From: Elmis aenea
Taxonomy: Eukaryota; Arthropoda; Insecta; Coleoptera; Elmidae
DNA: 64,000 bases
Direction: 5' to 3'
Assembly (NCBI GenBank): GCA_947652605.1
Contig: OX393577.1
Location: 62,582,108 to 62,646,107, forward strand
Shown: positions 36,978 to 47,652 of the stretch, one piece after another
How positions within the stretch are numbered: position 1 is the first letter of the stretch
Layout of the letters: each line of letters begins with the position of its first letter
The notes under the pieces: generated by a model
Database searches by the model: none
What the model saw: the letters and a program-made list of their open reading frames with translations, nothing else
What the model was told of the DNA's origin: nothing
Program-made: the position numbers and the translations under genes

Positions 36978-38207
36978 TATAACAATATTTCTTTTTGTAA
37001 TACAAAACTACATAAAGTTTTTATGTTTAGTAAAAAAAAAGACATTTATTTTCACGAAATCCAATATCTACTCCTGTACTGCTATTAAACAATTTTAGCA
37101 AAATTGGTTTATGAAACGTCCCGAAACGCCATGCCAAATGTCCAGGCGTCATGAAGTCTTCGCTCTCTCGACCCCTGTATTATACGAAAAGTGTACCTTT
37201 AAGGGCACGCTTAGATCCCTATCATGCATTTATTACAACGTATGTATTTACAAAATTTACTTTCTAATTTCTAGTATGTTATTTCAAAATCTACATATCT
37301 ATTTTTATTTCTTAGGGCACGATTCTGTTTTTTCGCTCTTGAACACGTTTTCACTGTTTTGAATGCGTCGAAAACACTCGTACACAAATATAAATGGTGT
37401 TAACTATCAAATTAGAACTAGCTACGGCTGCTAGAGCCCTCGAAAGGATTTACCGTTGGTAATTAAAGTAGACAAACAGGAAGAAATGATGATCTGAAAA
37501 AGACACATCCGACGGGAGTGTTCTATTTCAGGGTTATAGTAACTTGTGCACCGAAATAGTTACAAGTACTGACTATTTTAGAACTCTTGAAAAAAAAGTC
37601 GTTAATCTTATTTAGGGTGGAACTATTTCTCTTAACACGATTAATTATGCTTGAAGACTTGCTAGCTGCATCTGGATCATTAAACATAAATTAGGCAATG
37701 TATTTATAAAAATTTGTTTTCTGGTACATTAAGTTTTGAACACGTGTTGATTTCGTTTATTACAATAATTACGTTGTTCAGCAAAATAAGACTATAAATC
37801 TTGCAATTGTATCAATTAGTATCTGTACTAAGCAATATTTGTGAATATAAATTAGTTTAACTAACAGTAAGTAACCTTTTTTGTGCAGGATTTCTTGTAG
37901 AAAGTTTAGAAATTGTTCGTAAAATAATAGAATTGCGATTTTTAGTTAAACTTTATCCTCAAGCGGCCCTGCTGGATTATAAAGTACGCCAATGTTATGA
38001 AATTCAATAAAGTATTACTGTGTCTAGATGTAATCGGACAGACTTTGTATTCCTTCAGTGTTATTTTGACTATCAATAAAGTACGTTGTTATAACTCAAA
38101 GGGTAATAAAAAGACTTTTACTTTAATTTAGTAGGGAAAAAATGTTGCCACAACAATACTATGTGATTTTTGCAACCCACCATCTTGCCAAAATCATGTC
38201 AAAACTA
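36978..38207. other. Spacer with LINE 3' scrap
   Basis: Near 37130-37170 AGGCGTCATGAAGTCTTCGC resembles LINE 3' ends at 9.3 and 31.6 kb. Otherwise nothing. Confidence 0.35.
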
Positions 38208-38215
38208 CATATACC

Positions 38216-38571
38216 CAGTGGTGAGCTGTAGGGGGCTCGCGGGGGCTCGCGCGAACCCTTTGTTAAATTATTCCTTAATTTGCGAGCCCCTTGTTCTTCT
38301 TGTTAACCATTTTCTCAAGAAAAAATATATCTTATAATCATTGTCATTACATACATTTGTAAAGCGACGAAGTCATGCCTATCAAGCAATGACGATTAAA
38401 TTTAGAATAACCCGTCGCACAATAGAATTTTTTGAATTATGTACAATCACTCGATTATTCACGTTTGAATTTAAAATGCATTTTTTTTTCCAACATATAA
38501 TTAACATTATTTTTTTGTTTTTATTTAACTATGAGCGAGCCCTTTGTTAAAAATTTCATAGCTCACCACTG
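38216..38571. mobile_element. hAT-type MITE, 356 bp, 8-bp TSD
   Basis: Ends CAGTGGTGAGCTGTAGG and the inverse ATAGCTCACCACTG. The 8-bp duplication CATATACC lies on both sides (38208-38215 and 38572-38579). An 8-bp TSD with CAGTGGTG ends is diagnostic of hAT elements. The motif GCGAGCCC near each end is an internal repeat. No transposase. Confidence 0.92.
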
Positions 38572-38579
38572 CATATACC

Positions 38580-39346
38580 TACTTGTCAGACATGTAGTGC
38601 TGAAGAATGTAATTCAGATTTAAAAAAAAAGATAATTTTATAACTGTTATCCAGGTTTGCGTGTTGAACTATTAAAATACTTTTGGAAATATAATTCATA
38701 TTATATTAGAATATTACATGTTTTAAGAAAAATTTTCAGAAGTTGAATTTGTAAAACAAAAAGATTATATTGATAAAAATAAACCAATAATACTATCCAA
38801 CACAGAAGCTATTTGTTTTTAAAGATGCTATAGATAAAGTAACCACGCGCGCAAAAATAAGGGGCGCGTCCGCTTGAGAGTTAATCGTATTAATAAATAA
38901 ATAACTTACTTTATGTGAAAATTTGGGTGTCTTGTATGTCATACATTGTTCTAAAATTAAATATGTTTAATTAAAATTCCACCTTAGTACTGGGTGGTCC
39001 AAATTCGATGGGATTACATGGGTATCTCACTTAATATTGAAGATTGAGAAACGGTTAAATTACCAAAAATTTGCAGTTTTTTAGGACTAACAAAAATATT
39101 CTATCGTTTCCAGTTTTTGAGTTATTAGAGAAAAAGTTGTTTTTTTGGTCATATTTATAATATCTCCGTTATTGTTGTGAAGGTCAAAAAAATCTATGGA
39201 GATTATTTTTCGATATTTTTATATAAAAGTCAATTTATTTTTGTTCTTCGGCAATAACTTTCTTAATTTCTATAAGCGCTATATTGGATTCTGACGCAGA
39301 ATATAGGAAGTACTGTTGAATTTAAAAAAATAGTGAATAAATTATG
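38580..39346. other. Spacer, nothing recognised
   Basis: No gene supported. Confidence 0.35.
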
Positions 39347-39645
39347 TATATGTCGTAGGCATAATGTGAAATCCGGCATTTTATAAAACGCCTAGGCACA
39401 AAACTATTAGTTTCATTTTTATTATTTATTTAAAAAAAAAACTTTAACCAACCTTTAACCTGACCCTCTACTACTGACCAAATGAATGAGGGTCAGGTTA
39501 AAGGTTGGTAAAAGCTTTTTTTTTTGTATGAATACAAATGTATGGGTCTAAGAAAAAGTCATAATTTGCTCGTTTTGCCGGCTTTTTATAAAATGCCTAG
39601 GCGTTTTATAAAATGCCGGATTTCACATTATGCCTACGACATATA
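39347..39645. mobile_element. 299-bp MITE with ~55-bp TIRs and central palindrome
   Basis: TATATGTCGTAGGCATAATG then TGAAATCCGGCATTTTATAA at the left is exactly inverted at the right. GGCATTTTATAAAA and GCCTAGGCG form sub-repeats within the arms. A second palindrome lies in the middle: CCAACCTTTAACCTGACCCT against AGGGTCAGGTTAAAGGTTGG (about 39450-39508). Confidence 0.88.
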
Positions 39646-40394
39646 TAACATTTTAATCTTATTAATATCTAATGTAAACATACATACATTTGTCTGTACT
39701 GAATATTCTATTTTATATAAAATATAGCCCTGGCGTTCAGTTAAACTGCAAACATAATGGGTTTACTTAAATTCTGCCAAAAATTACCCATTATAAGTCT
39801 CTTTTTTTTAACAGTCAATATTTACGGCTGCTGTAATCGTTTGTCTCTATGTTTATCGGTCAAAGTTATTTTTTCATGATTCTAACGTGAGTACATAGAC
39901 TTCTAGCACAAAACCTACTTAACACAGCACAACGCTTGAAACATCAAGGCTAATGTCAAGATAAGAATACACATTACTGCTTCCTGTGTTAAGGTTGTTA
40001 TATATTACTGTTATAAAAATTCATATTACGTCTTTTACTACCCTCTTACAAGCCACTAAACGTATGCGCCTTCTCAAAGCTTTTAAATCTTATTCTATAT
40101 CTAATTAAAATGACAAGGAATATCCTGTCATTTTTTTATAAGCTTTATTTATTTGATTAGTTAGCGTTAAACCTGTCATGAACATTATAGTATTTCTACA
40201 CAGCATTTACCTTAAACCATTTGGAATACAACAGAGTCGTTTTTAAATAGAATTTTTTTAAGATTCGTTAACTAAGTTTTATTATATTATAATAGTTCAG
40301 TTTGTAAGAAATATTCGAATTCTACAAAGTGATAGGTAATGTAAAATTCTTGCAACTTTGGCAAACTAATGTTTTAAAAACGTTTTAAAGCTCG
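39646..40394. other. Spacer, nothing recognised
   Basis: No gene supported. Confidence 0.35.
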
Positions 40395-40998
40395 CTAAAT
40401 AATTAACAAAAATCAAAATGAACATTTTTTAATCGTTTATAACTCGGTTATACTTGATGGTACAAAAATATCTTAGGGGAAAAAGTTGTAGATTTTTTAG
40501 CACTGTTAAATGAAAACATTCATTTGTTTCAATATTGTTTAAATTTTTAGATACAAACTTGCATTTTTTCAAATGGAAACCATAGTTGGCTAAGACGCCT
40601 TGAAAAGCTTTTTTTCCCTTTTTAATAATATAAAGTTTAATGTATTTATTTTGCTATTTAGGCTCAAAACATTTTTTTCACTATTAAGCTATAGAGTGCC
40701 ATGAATTTAGTTAATATTGAAACAAATGAATCTTTTCATTTTACAGTGCGTAAAAAATCTACAACTTTTTTCCCAAAAATATTTTTGTACCGTCAAGTAT
40801 AATCGAGTTATTAACGATATAAAAAATGACCATTTTGATTTTTATTTATTATCTAGCATGCCATGGAACTTTCTTTCAAACATTAAAGTATCACTAAATG
40901 GGTCTCAGAAAGATGAAGAATTTGTCTAATTTAAACTTCTTTGTAGCTCTTACCGCTTACGAGATCCCAATAGTGGCCCTCCTATGTGGACCAGCCTG
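40395..40998. mobile_element. Inverted-repeat element remnant
   Basis: About 150-bp inverted arms at about 40395-40545 and 40703-40853 share AAAATCAAAATG..CATTTTT, AACTCG.TTATACTTGA..GT and GAAAACATTCATTTGTTTCAA. The right outer end GGGCCACTATTGGGATCTCG (inverted, about 40960-40985), then CCTGTATA, resembles the end of the MITE at 47156-47485. The left end is not found. Confidence 0.6.
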
Positions 40999-41040
40999 TA
41001 TATAATTTATTTTTTTATTATTATGGGCTTTGTACTAAAG

Positions 41041-41237
41041 CTATTTTACAGACATTTCGTACTCAGAGGCTATCTTCCCTTAACCAGACCTCTAGATCTA
41101 GGTTTGAGCGTGTTTTGGATTACCTGGATTTAAAAAAATTTGTGTTGTCTTCGTATACAATTACTAATTATGTGTCAAAATGTCTATTGCCTAGGTTAGG
41201 AAGTTGTATTAATGTACGGGCCTACAAAAGTTATTAG
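41041..41237 (+). other. Unrecognised open frame, possible exon or LINE scrap
   Basis: The frame reads ILQTFRTQRLSSLNQTSRSR then FERVLDYLDLKKFVLSSYTI and ends NVRAYKSY with TAG. Composition is less AT-biased than around it. No family recognised; it has no convincing start or acceptor. Confidence 0.2.
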
Positions 41238-41787
41238 AAAAACACATAAAATAAATTCTTTACTTCAAAAAGAAAAGACTTTTATGCACGTATGGGCTAC
41301 CAATGTTGCAAGAACTTAGCACATATTTATTGCAGTTTTGTTAGTTTGTAATTATGATACAGTTGCTTCGGCACATAAGACTTTTCAGCTATTTTTAATG
41401 TGTTAACTTGCTAAATAAACTACGTATTTACTATCAGACTACTCTCCATACACCGGTATTTTGCTACCATAATACCGTTATTGATTTATCTAGCGAAATT
41501 TTGATATTGTAATTCACAGTAATTATGCATAATTGCCGTTGATTATACTAAACCATCTCCGTTGTAATAATTGCAAACAGTATAGTTGCATTTCACGCTA
41601 TTCATTATTTTTACTGGTAATTACGTGCAATTTCCAGTGCATGAAGTTAAAATCACTTCATATATACATGGTTGAGATTTTGGTTGGCTTAAGAAGGCCT
41701 TATAATTTGAAAAACAAGAACAACTTTTGATACATAACGCCGAATTTCAGAAAAATTATATACAAACACAGAATATACTCTCTTTAA

Positions 41788-42197
41788 CACGTTAAGAGCC
41801 ATTTGTATCCATATGGATACAAATCATTTTGGCCCAATGGGCCTCATGTATCCATTTGGATACAACAGCCTACATTTAGATTCGGCTTCCTGTATTCTTA
41901 AACATACATGTATTACATATAACTATACCAGAAAAGGTTTAAAGATGGCCCGCTGGACCAGAAAACCTTGATGGTCACGTTTTTTTACCCACATTGATAT
42001 ATATAAAAAAAAAAAGTTTTATGATACAAACTTATTCACACAAACAAAAAATTAAAAACTGGTTAAAATTTTACTCCTATTATTTTGTTGTGAATTTTTT
42101 TTCATATTAGTTAAGGGCAATTTAGAAACGTTAATTTAGAAAAAAAATTGGTGGCCAGAAAAACCTACTTTTTTTTAACATGGTGGCGCTTAACGTG
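41788..42197. mobile_element. piggyBac-type MITE, 410 bp, TTAA target site
   Basis: TTAA at 41784-41787 and 42198-42201 flank ends CACGTTAAGAGCC and GGCGCTTAACGTG. TTAA duplication with short CACGTTAAG-like ends is a piggyBac-superfamily feature. Inside, GTATCCATATGGATAC and TGTATCCATTTGGATACA are palindromes. No transposase. Confidence 0.8.
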
Positions 42198-42201
42198 TTA
42201 A

Positions 42202-42535
42202 TATCAAGTACTTGCTTAACCGCTGAACGAGCCAAACAAAGAAATACTTCGAACAAACAACCACAGTCGTTATAATAATAATTTCCTTTTTTTCGTTACT
42301 CAATATTTTCGCAACTTATTGTAACGTATGAACTTTAAACATAGAAACATCAGAGTGAAAGCTATCAACATGCACCAAGATTATTAAAACGCAACCAGAT
42401 TATAACATTTGATCAAATTTATAATTGGACACGGATAGGATGATTTAAAACAATATTTAAAAAAGTTAGAAGCGATTTTATAAATACAGCTGAGTGGTTG
42501 GCGTGATCACTTATCGATAAAATTATAAACATTTT
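42202..42535. other. Upstream region of the 42536 frame
   Basis: AT-rich, no clear promoter element. Confidence 0.3.
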
Positions 42536-42919
42536 ATGAAATTGATTATGGTGCATGTTCATGTTCCAAATATAAATGGCAGTAGTACAAAGTTGACTTG
42601 TATGAAAAGGATATTAGAGCTAATTTTGTTTTGGCTAGCCATTAGTTTAAAAATACTTTTCGCGAATCAAACTGCTCAAATAATATGGGCAATCGGTTTT
42701 TCGAATCCTGAAGGTTTGGGTAATTTTTCTGTTCAGAATAACATTACTCTACCAGTAATGAAAACATTGCTTACAAGGCAGGGTCACGATATGTTGTCGC
42801 TAGAATCTGATCAAGGCTGTGTTTATTGTATTGAGAACATCAAAACTAAATGTTTTGCAGAGTTGTACGTGCCACTGGACATTTCCTTCGGTAAAATAGG
42901 GGAACAACTGAAAAGCTGA
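42536..42919 (+). CDS. Unidentified secreted-type protein, copy A
   Basis: The 127-codon frame has an internal Met at 42602 followed by MKRILELILFWLAISLKILF, a good signal peptide or signal anchor. After ANQTAQIIWAIGFSNPEGLG come NFSVQNNITLPV, with two N-glycosylation-like sites (NFS, NIT), and a stretch with VYCIENIKTKCFAELYVPLD. The frame ends in TGA, where a palindromic element begins (42929). A second copy in inverted orientation (43493-43790) matches from FSNPEGL onward, so selection or recent duplication keeps the frame. It faintly recalls insect DM4/12-type secreted proteins (QxxxAIGxxxPE....YxxxNxxxLP), but I do not call it that. It may be a first exon. Confidence 0.4.
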   Translation: MKLIMVHVHVPNINGSSTKLTCMKRILELILFWLAISLKILFANQTAQIIWAIGFSNPEGLGNFSVQNNITLPVMKTLLTRQGHDMLSLESDQGCVYCIENIKTKCFAELYVPLDISFGKIGEQLKS

Positions 42920-42928
42920 ATAATAAAG

Positions 42929-43322
42929 GTAATTTTTGAGATCGCTTTGGCTATGAAACCGTCAGGGATAAAATCGAAATTCTTCTATTTACCAATGTGC
43001 GCATCCTTTGCAAGTAAAATGGTGCAAAGTTTTTGAAAAAATCTTAAACGGTTCCGGAGAAAAACGCGGAAAACGAGGCCCTTGTAAAAACGGTTTTCCC
43101 TGTGTTAAACGCCTATGCAAGTCGCATAGATTGTTATACAACTTCTTAAATCATAGCGCTTTTGCAGTGGTTTAATTTTTGACGTTTTTCTCGGGAACCG
43201 TTTAAGATGTTTTCAAAAAATTTGCACCATTTTACTTGCAAAGGATGCGCAAATTGGTAAATAGGAGAATTTCGATTTTATCTCTGACGGTTTCATGGCC
43301 AATGCGATCGCAAAAATTACCT
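42929..43322. mobile_element. ~394-bp palindromic MITE
   Basis: GGTAATTTTTGAGATCGCTT at 42930 is mirrored by GCGATCGCAAAAATTACC ending at about 43322, and the arms match inward (ACCGTCAGGGATAAAATCG, TTTGCAAGTAAAATGGTGCA, AAACGGTTCCGGAGAAAAACG). It sits at the end of copy A and replaces about 30 bp that copy B retains. Confidence 0.88.
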
Positions 43323-43391
43323 TTACTATTCGATGAAATACGAAGAAATAAAACTCTGGAATTACTGGACGGTATACATACTTTATTTTTT

Positions 43392-43441
43392 TACGTCTAT
43401 TGATCCTACGTTTCGCTCACTAGTTTTTTGAGCATCCTCAG
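43392..43441 (-). ncRNA. Hammerhead-ribozyme-like motif
   Basis: On the minus strand CTGAGGA (43435-43441) fits the CUGANGA core. It is followed by one extra U and a stem GCTC/GAGC around AAAAAACTAGT. Then come GAAA and a second stem ACGT/ACGT with an 11-base loop, and UA at the expected cleavage place. The extra U and a weak stem I are departures from the consensus. Known Penelope-like elements carry hammerhead motifs near their ends. Candidate only. Confidence 0.35.
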
Positions 43442-43492
43442 GGCTAAAAGTTTTTATCAACAATTAATATACTAGTCTTTTTTTCTCAATAT

Positions 43493-43790
43493 TTAAAAAT
43501 TTAAATATATTTTATTTCTTCGTATTTCAACTAATATACAACGGACGTTCATATATTTATATTTACTATTCGACTTCAGTCTTATCCCTATTTTTCCGAA
43601 GGAAATGGCCAGTGGGACGTATAACTCTGCAAAACGTTTATTTTTGATGTTGTTAATGCAATAAACACAATCTTGATCGGATTCTAGCGACAACATATCG
43701 TGATCCTCCCTTGTAAGCAATGTTTTTATCTGGTAGAGTAATTTTATTCTGAAGAGAAAAATTACACAAACCTTCAGGATCCAATACTAT
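43493..43790 (-). pseudogene. Unidentified secreted-type protein, copy B (inverted)
   Basis: Minus frame from about 43790: ILDPEGLCNFSLQNKITLPD, then a shift, then LLTREDHDMLSLESDQDCVY and CINNIKNKRFAELYVPLAIS. Where copy A stops, this copy continues KSNSKYKYMNVRCILVEIRR and ends KIYLNF. Identity to copy A is high at the DNA level (about 85% by eye). It lacks the signal-peptide part and has a small frameshift near 43720, so it is probably a pseudogene. Confidence 0.5.
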
Positions 43791-44230
43791 TTACGATAAT
43801 TATAACTTACACTTTGTTTTGGTTAAGTTATATTAAAATAAATTAAGAAATAATCAGAATTAACGCACAATTTGCATTTTGTAGTGTGCTGTGTGTAAAA
43901 CGTTTTAATACTATTTTGAATTTAAAGTAAATATATACCAGTATACCGTGTATTTTAAACTATTCGGGCTCCTTTTCTAATATTTTTTGTAATAATTTGA
44001 ATTGACGCAATACTTGTAAAGAAGAAGAAGAATATTTAAGCACTGAAATGCTTCACAATCAGAATAAAGTATTTTCTTTACGTATTTAAACATTTTTTTC
44101 ATTATCTTGATCATTTTACTTTGCTGTGATGCAACAAATCTTCATACTTTGATTTATAGTTTCCAAAAACTTTAAGTTGGTCTTGATATAATCCAACCTT
44201 TCTTTTTCACTTATTTTAGAAACAACCATT
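43791..44230. other. Spacer with short (GAA)n
   Basis: AAAGAAGAAGAAGAATATT at about 44019 is a short microsatellite of the kind that ends LINEs. No gene. Confidence 0.35.
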
Positions 44231-45070
44231 GAAATTATTAAAAAATGGAAAAAATAAACATAACTGAGCTAATGTTTGCAGACGACATGGTATTAGTCGG
44301 GGAAACAAAAAAAAATCTACAACACAACTAGAAACTCTGAACCAGGAAACATTTATATGAAAATAAATACAGAAAAAACTAAAACTATGATCGATACAAC
44401 AGATAACAAAGAGGATAACATCACTTTAAATAGACTTAGGTTGGAACAAGTAGAAAACTTTAAAAGTTTAGGAGTGATCATAGAGAAAATTGGAGGAACG
44501 GAAAAGGAAATAAGCGAAAGGACAGGAAATGTGGGAAGAATATTTAACAGTTTAAGAACAAAATTTTATGGAAATAGAGAAGTCCCAAAACGAACAAAAG
44601 TGGAAGTGGTCAAAAGGGTAGTAACTCCGGCAATTTTATACGGAAGTGAAACGTGTACACTCACAAACAAAAATAGTGACCGTGTGAATGCAACAGAAAT
44701 GGGATTTCTAAGAAAAATCTGAGGAAAAACCAAAAAAGATTAAATCAGAAATGAAACGTATAGAGAACAATTAAAGATAAAATCAGATGAAACAAAACTA
44801 CAAGAAGGCAGCTGGGATGGTTTGGTCACATTTATAGCATAAAAGAAGAAAGGTTAACCAGAATAGCTTATAAAGCAAGATCACAGGGAAAAAACAAAAG
44901 AGGTAGTACGAGAAAAACCTGGCAAGACGAAGTAAAAAAAGCAGCAACGGATGGAGAACATCAAATGGAATGACGTAGAAATGCTAGCACAAGACAGAAA
45001 AACGTGAAAAAAAGTCAGCACAACACAAAACAGTCCTACACCTAACAGTAGAAGGACTCATGGCTAAATA
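44231..45070 (+). pseudogene. LINE RT (FADD onward) to 3' end, same family as 30719-31108
   Basis: On + ELMFADDMVLVGE (motif C) at about 44258, then after stops MKINTEKTKTMI, QVENFKSLGVIIEKIGGTEK (motif E-like) and TPAILYGSETCTLTNKN. After a stop at 44720 it continues with the frame pieces ETYREQLKIKSDETK, FGHIYSIKEERLTRIAYKAR, GRTRKTWQDEVKKAA-like text, and ends AACAGTAGAAGGACTCATGG then CTAAATAAAATG. Broken by at least five stops or shifts. Confidence 0.85.
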
Positions 45071-47155
45071 AAATGTAACAAAGCAAGGGCTAGAAAATCT
45101 TTTAAAAATTTGACGCCTTAAATTGAAAGGATGCAAAAGAACGGCATTTTTGAATGATCCTTGACATTGAATAAACTGTTATTTAATACCGATGACGTAA
45201 AAAGTAAACTCACGTTGCTAAGATAATATATTCCCTTATACCTATTTAACAAAATGATAGTCAAAGCGACCGCAAAACTAATTTAATGTCAGAACTTTCT
45301 TGAAATAATATTTTATGATACGTTTTGCTGCTAATGGGGATGCGTGTAGGTCGTCCAATTACAATTTGTGTTGTAGAGTCCCGACGATGGGACCATTTAT
45401 TTTTATTGCTGAATAATAAGGCATTCTGTAAAACAGTGTTTAAAATAGCGTAAACGGCACTTGGAAACTTTTAATAACGATTTTGGTGTTCCTGTATATT
45501 CGCTAGGAAAACAATATCAAACCTGTTTCTTAAATATTAAGCAAATTGATTTTTTTGTTTGTTTTGTATTCTGCTTCCTTCGTGAACAGCGGGATTAAAA
45601 CCATATACACGGTCTTGTGATTTCAAACGAGTATAATTCAAAACGTATTAAAGACAACATGGAATTATTTAAAAATGATATGCTCCATATACATTTTTGT
45701 TAAGCACGAGTGCTTTCGTAACGATGATTTAAACCTGCAGTATACAGCTACTGGTTATGGTATTTTGCATCGGGAGTTGGCGCTCACGACAATTTGCTGC
45801 TAATAACTTAGTTCACATGTAAAAAATACTTAGCCGCACTGAAGAAATGTCGTAGTGATATAATGAAGGAACAGTTATTTGCGTAATATATTATTTAACG
45901 AAGTTAACGGTAATTATTAATTAGGCTGTAATTGTAATTACGCGAAGTTGCAAAATTTGTTGTAATCGTTTAAATTATTGGTTTTGGTATGGAATGGACT
46001 TTCTAAATCATAAAAACATATGCAAAATTCTTAGCTTTAGTAAATGAACTTTTTAAAATTTTGTTATTTATTAAATTATTTAAATTGTTTTGAGCTTAAT
46101 AGATACATGATACGCTCGCCCTTAAAAAGTTAGGACACAAACTTACCTTTTTCTAAATGGAACCTATAGTTGGCTATGACTTATTTGAATTCCTTATTTT
46201 TTTCTCATTCCAAATACAGTGTGACCCATTAGGGGATCGCCCCTATAACAAGTTTATTTATGATCTGATTTTCATGAACTTTTTTTCAAACGTAGAAGCA
46301 TCAAATCTCTACTTTGGCATCCTATTTTAAAATTCAATTGACACTCACAAAGTCTACTATAATTTTTTTTTCTATGTCAAAATTGCCAAAATTTGTTTAG
46401 CGATTTTTTATTCTAAAATCTGACTATACCACTGGATTCAGGATGCCCACAAATGGGTTTGTACCAAATTTCATAAAAAATATTTCTTCATCTTAACGTA
46501 TTACAAAATAACAATAATTTTTAATATGGTGAACTGCTTAATTAACAAAATATTTAAATACGATATGGGCGGATCACAATTAGCTTATCGCAGGCGACAG
46601 TCAAAAATGATAAATTACATAACCAAGTAGTGTTTTGGGATACCTGTCATTTAAAATTTAACTCTTATTTATTTATAAAAAATGTAAATAGTTCTACGCA
46701 AGTTCTGGCGACATTACTTAATTTTCTTTAAGAAAGGCAAGATCTCTACATTAGTTTTAAAAAATCAAATGCAGATCCGAAAGGGCAACATTTTACACTT
46801 GTAGTCGATCTGAAGTTCCTTATTAGGCTAAATTTTAAAACAAATACATATTCTATATTTAAGGTTTCTAAAAAAAAATTGGTTTCCTTCGTAGACTAAG
46901 CAGTAAACTGCCAATTCTTAATTACAAGTGTATTCTAGCACCTTATTTTAAATACTGCTTCAGAATTATTTTTTTGGCGAATACTAGCTATTTAAACCGA
47001 CTTTAAAACCTGCAAAATAGGACTATGAGAGTTATTTTACACTGTTCCAGGTACACCAATATTACTGTAATGCTAGATACTTTACAGTGGTTTAGTATCA
47101 AAGTAGGATAGTTTTTAATACGTATATTTTTGTTTTCAAAATAATTATAAATATA
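45071..47155. other. AT-rich spacer, nothing firm
   Basis: At 46155-46178 AAATGGAACCTATAGTTGGC resembles a motif inside TIRs of the elements at 17.4 and 40.6 kb. No gene recognised. Confidence 0.35.
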
Positions 47156-47485
47156 CAGTGTTCTCGTTTTTCGAGGGCCACTATGGGGATCTCGTAAACT
47201 GTAAGAGTTACAACTTCGGTTATATTAAGGCAAAGCTGTATATTGAGATGCTTAATAATTTGACGCAAACAGAACTTATCTAGCTTTTTTGGTTTTTGAG
47301 ATATAGAGGAAAAATTTAAAAAGTGGTTTTTTGTTTTTTGCCCGGGACTTTTTCATTTGATGTCGAATTTTAATTCTGTAACACTAATTCATTGCCACTT
47401 TTTCCAAGGAATCAAAATCCCCAATTATTTGCCCTCTTACCGTTTACGAGATCCCCATAGTGGCCTTCGAAAAACGAGAACCCTG
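47156..47485. mobile_element. 330-bp MITE
   Basis: The left end CAGTGTTCTCGTTTTTCGAG then GGCCACTATGGGGATCTCGT is mirrored by ACGAGATCCCCATAGTGGCC then TTCGAAAAACGAGAACCCTG. TA flanks both ends. The + frame at 47357-47632 crosses its edge and is not a gene. Confidence 0.9.
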
Positions 47486-47652
47486 TATATCCAAAATTAT
47501 GAGATTCACAATTATTCTACTAGGAACTATACAAATTTAAAATGTTCATTCTGGAAACGCAATTTCACTCAAAATTCTCTGTTTTATAATGTATTAAACA
47601 TTTACAACAATCTATTAAACGGTAAGAATTAAACATAAACTTAGTAGTTATA

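Noticed and set aside
41041..41237. Host exon
   Set aside because: No acceptor or start, no family; kept only as a low-confidence frame.
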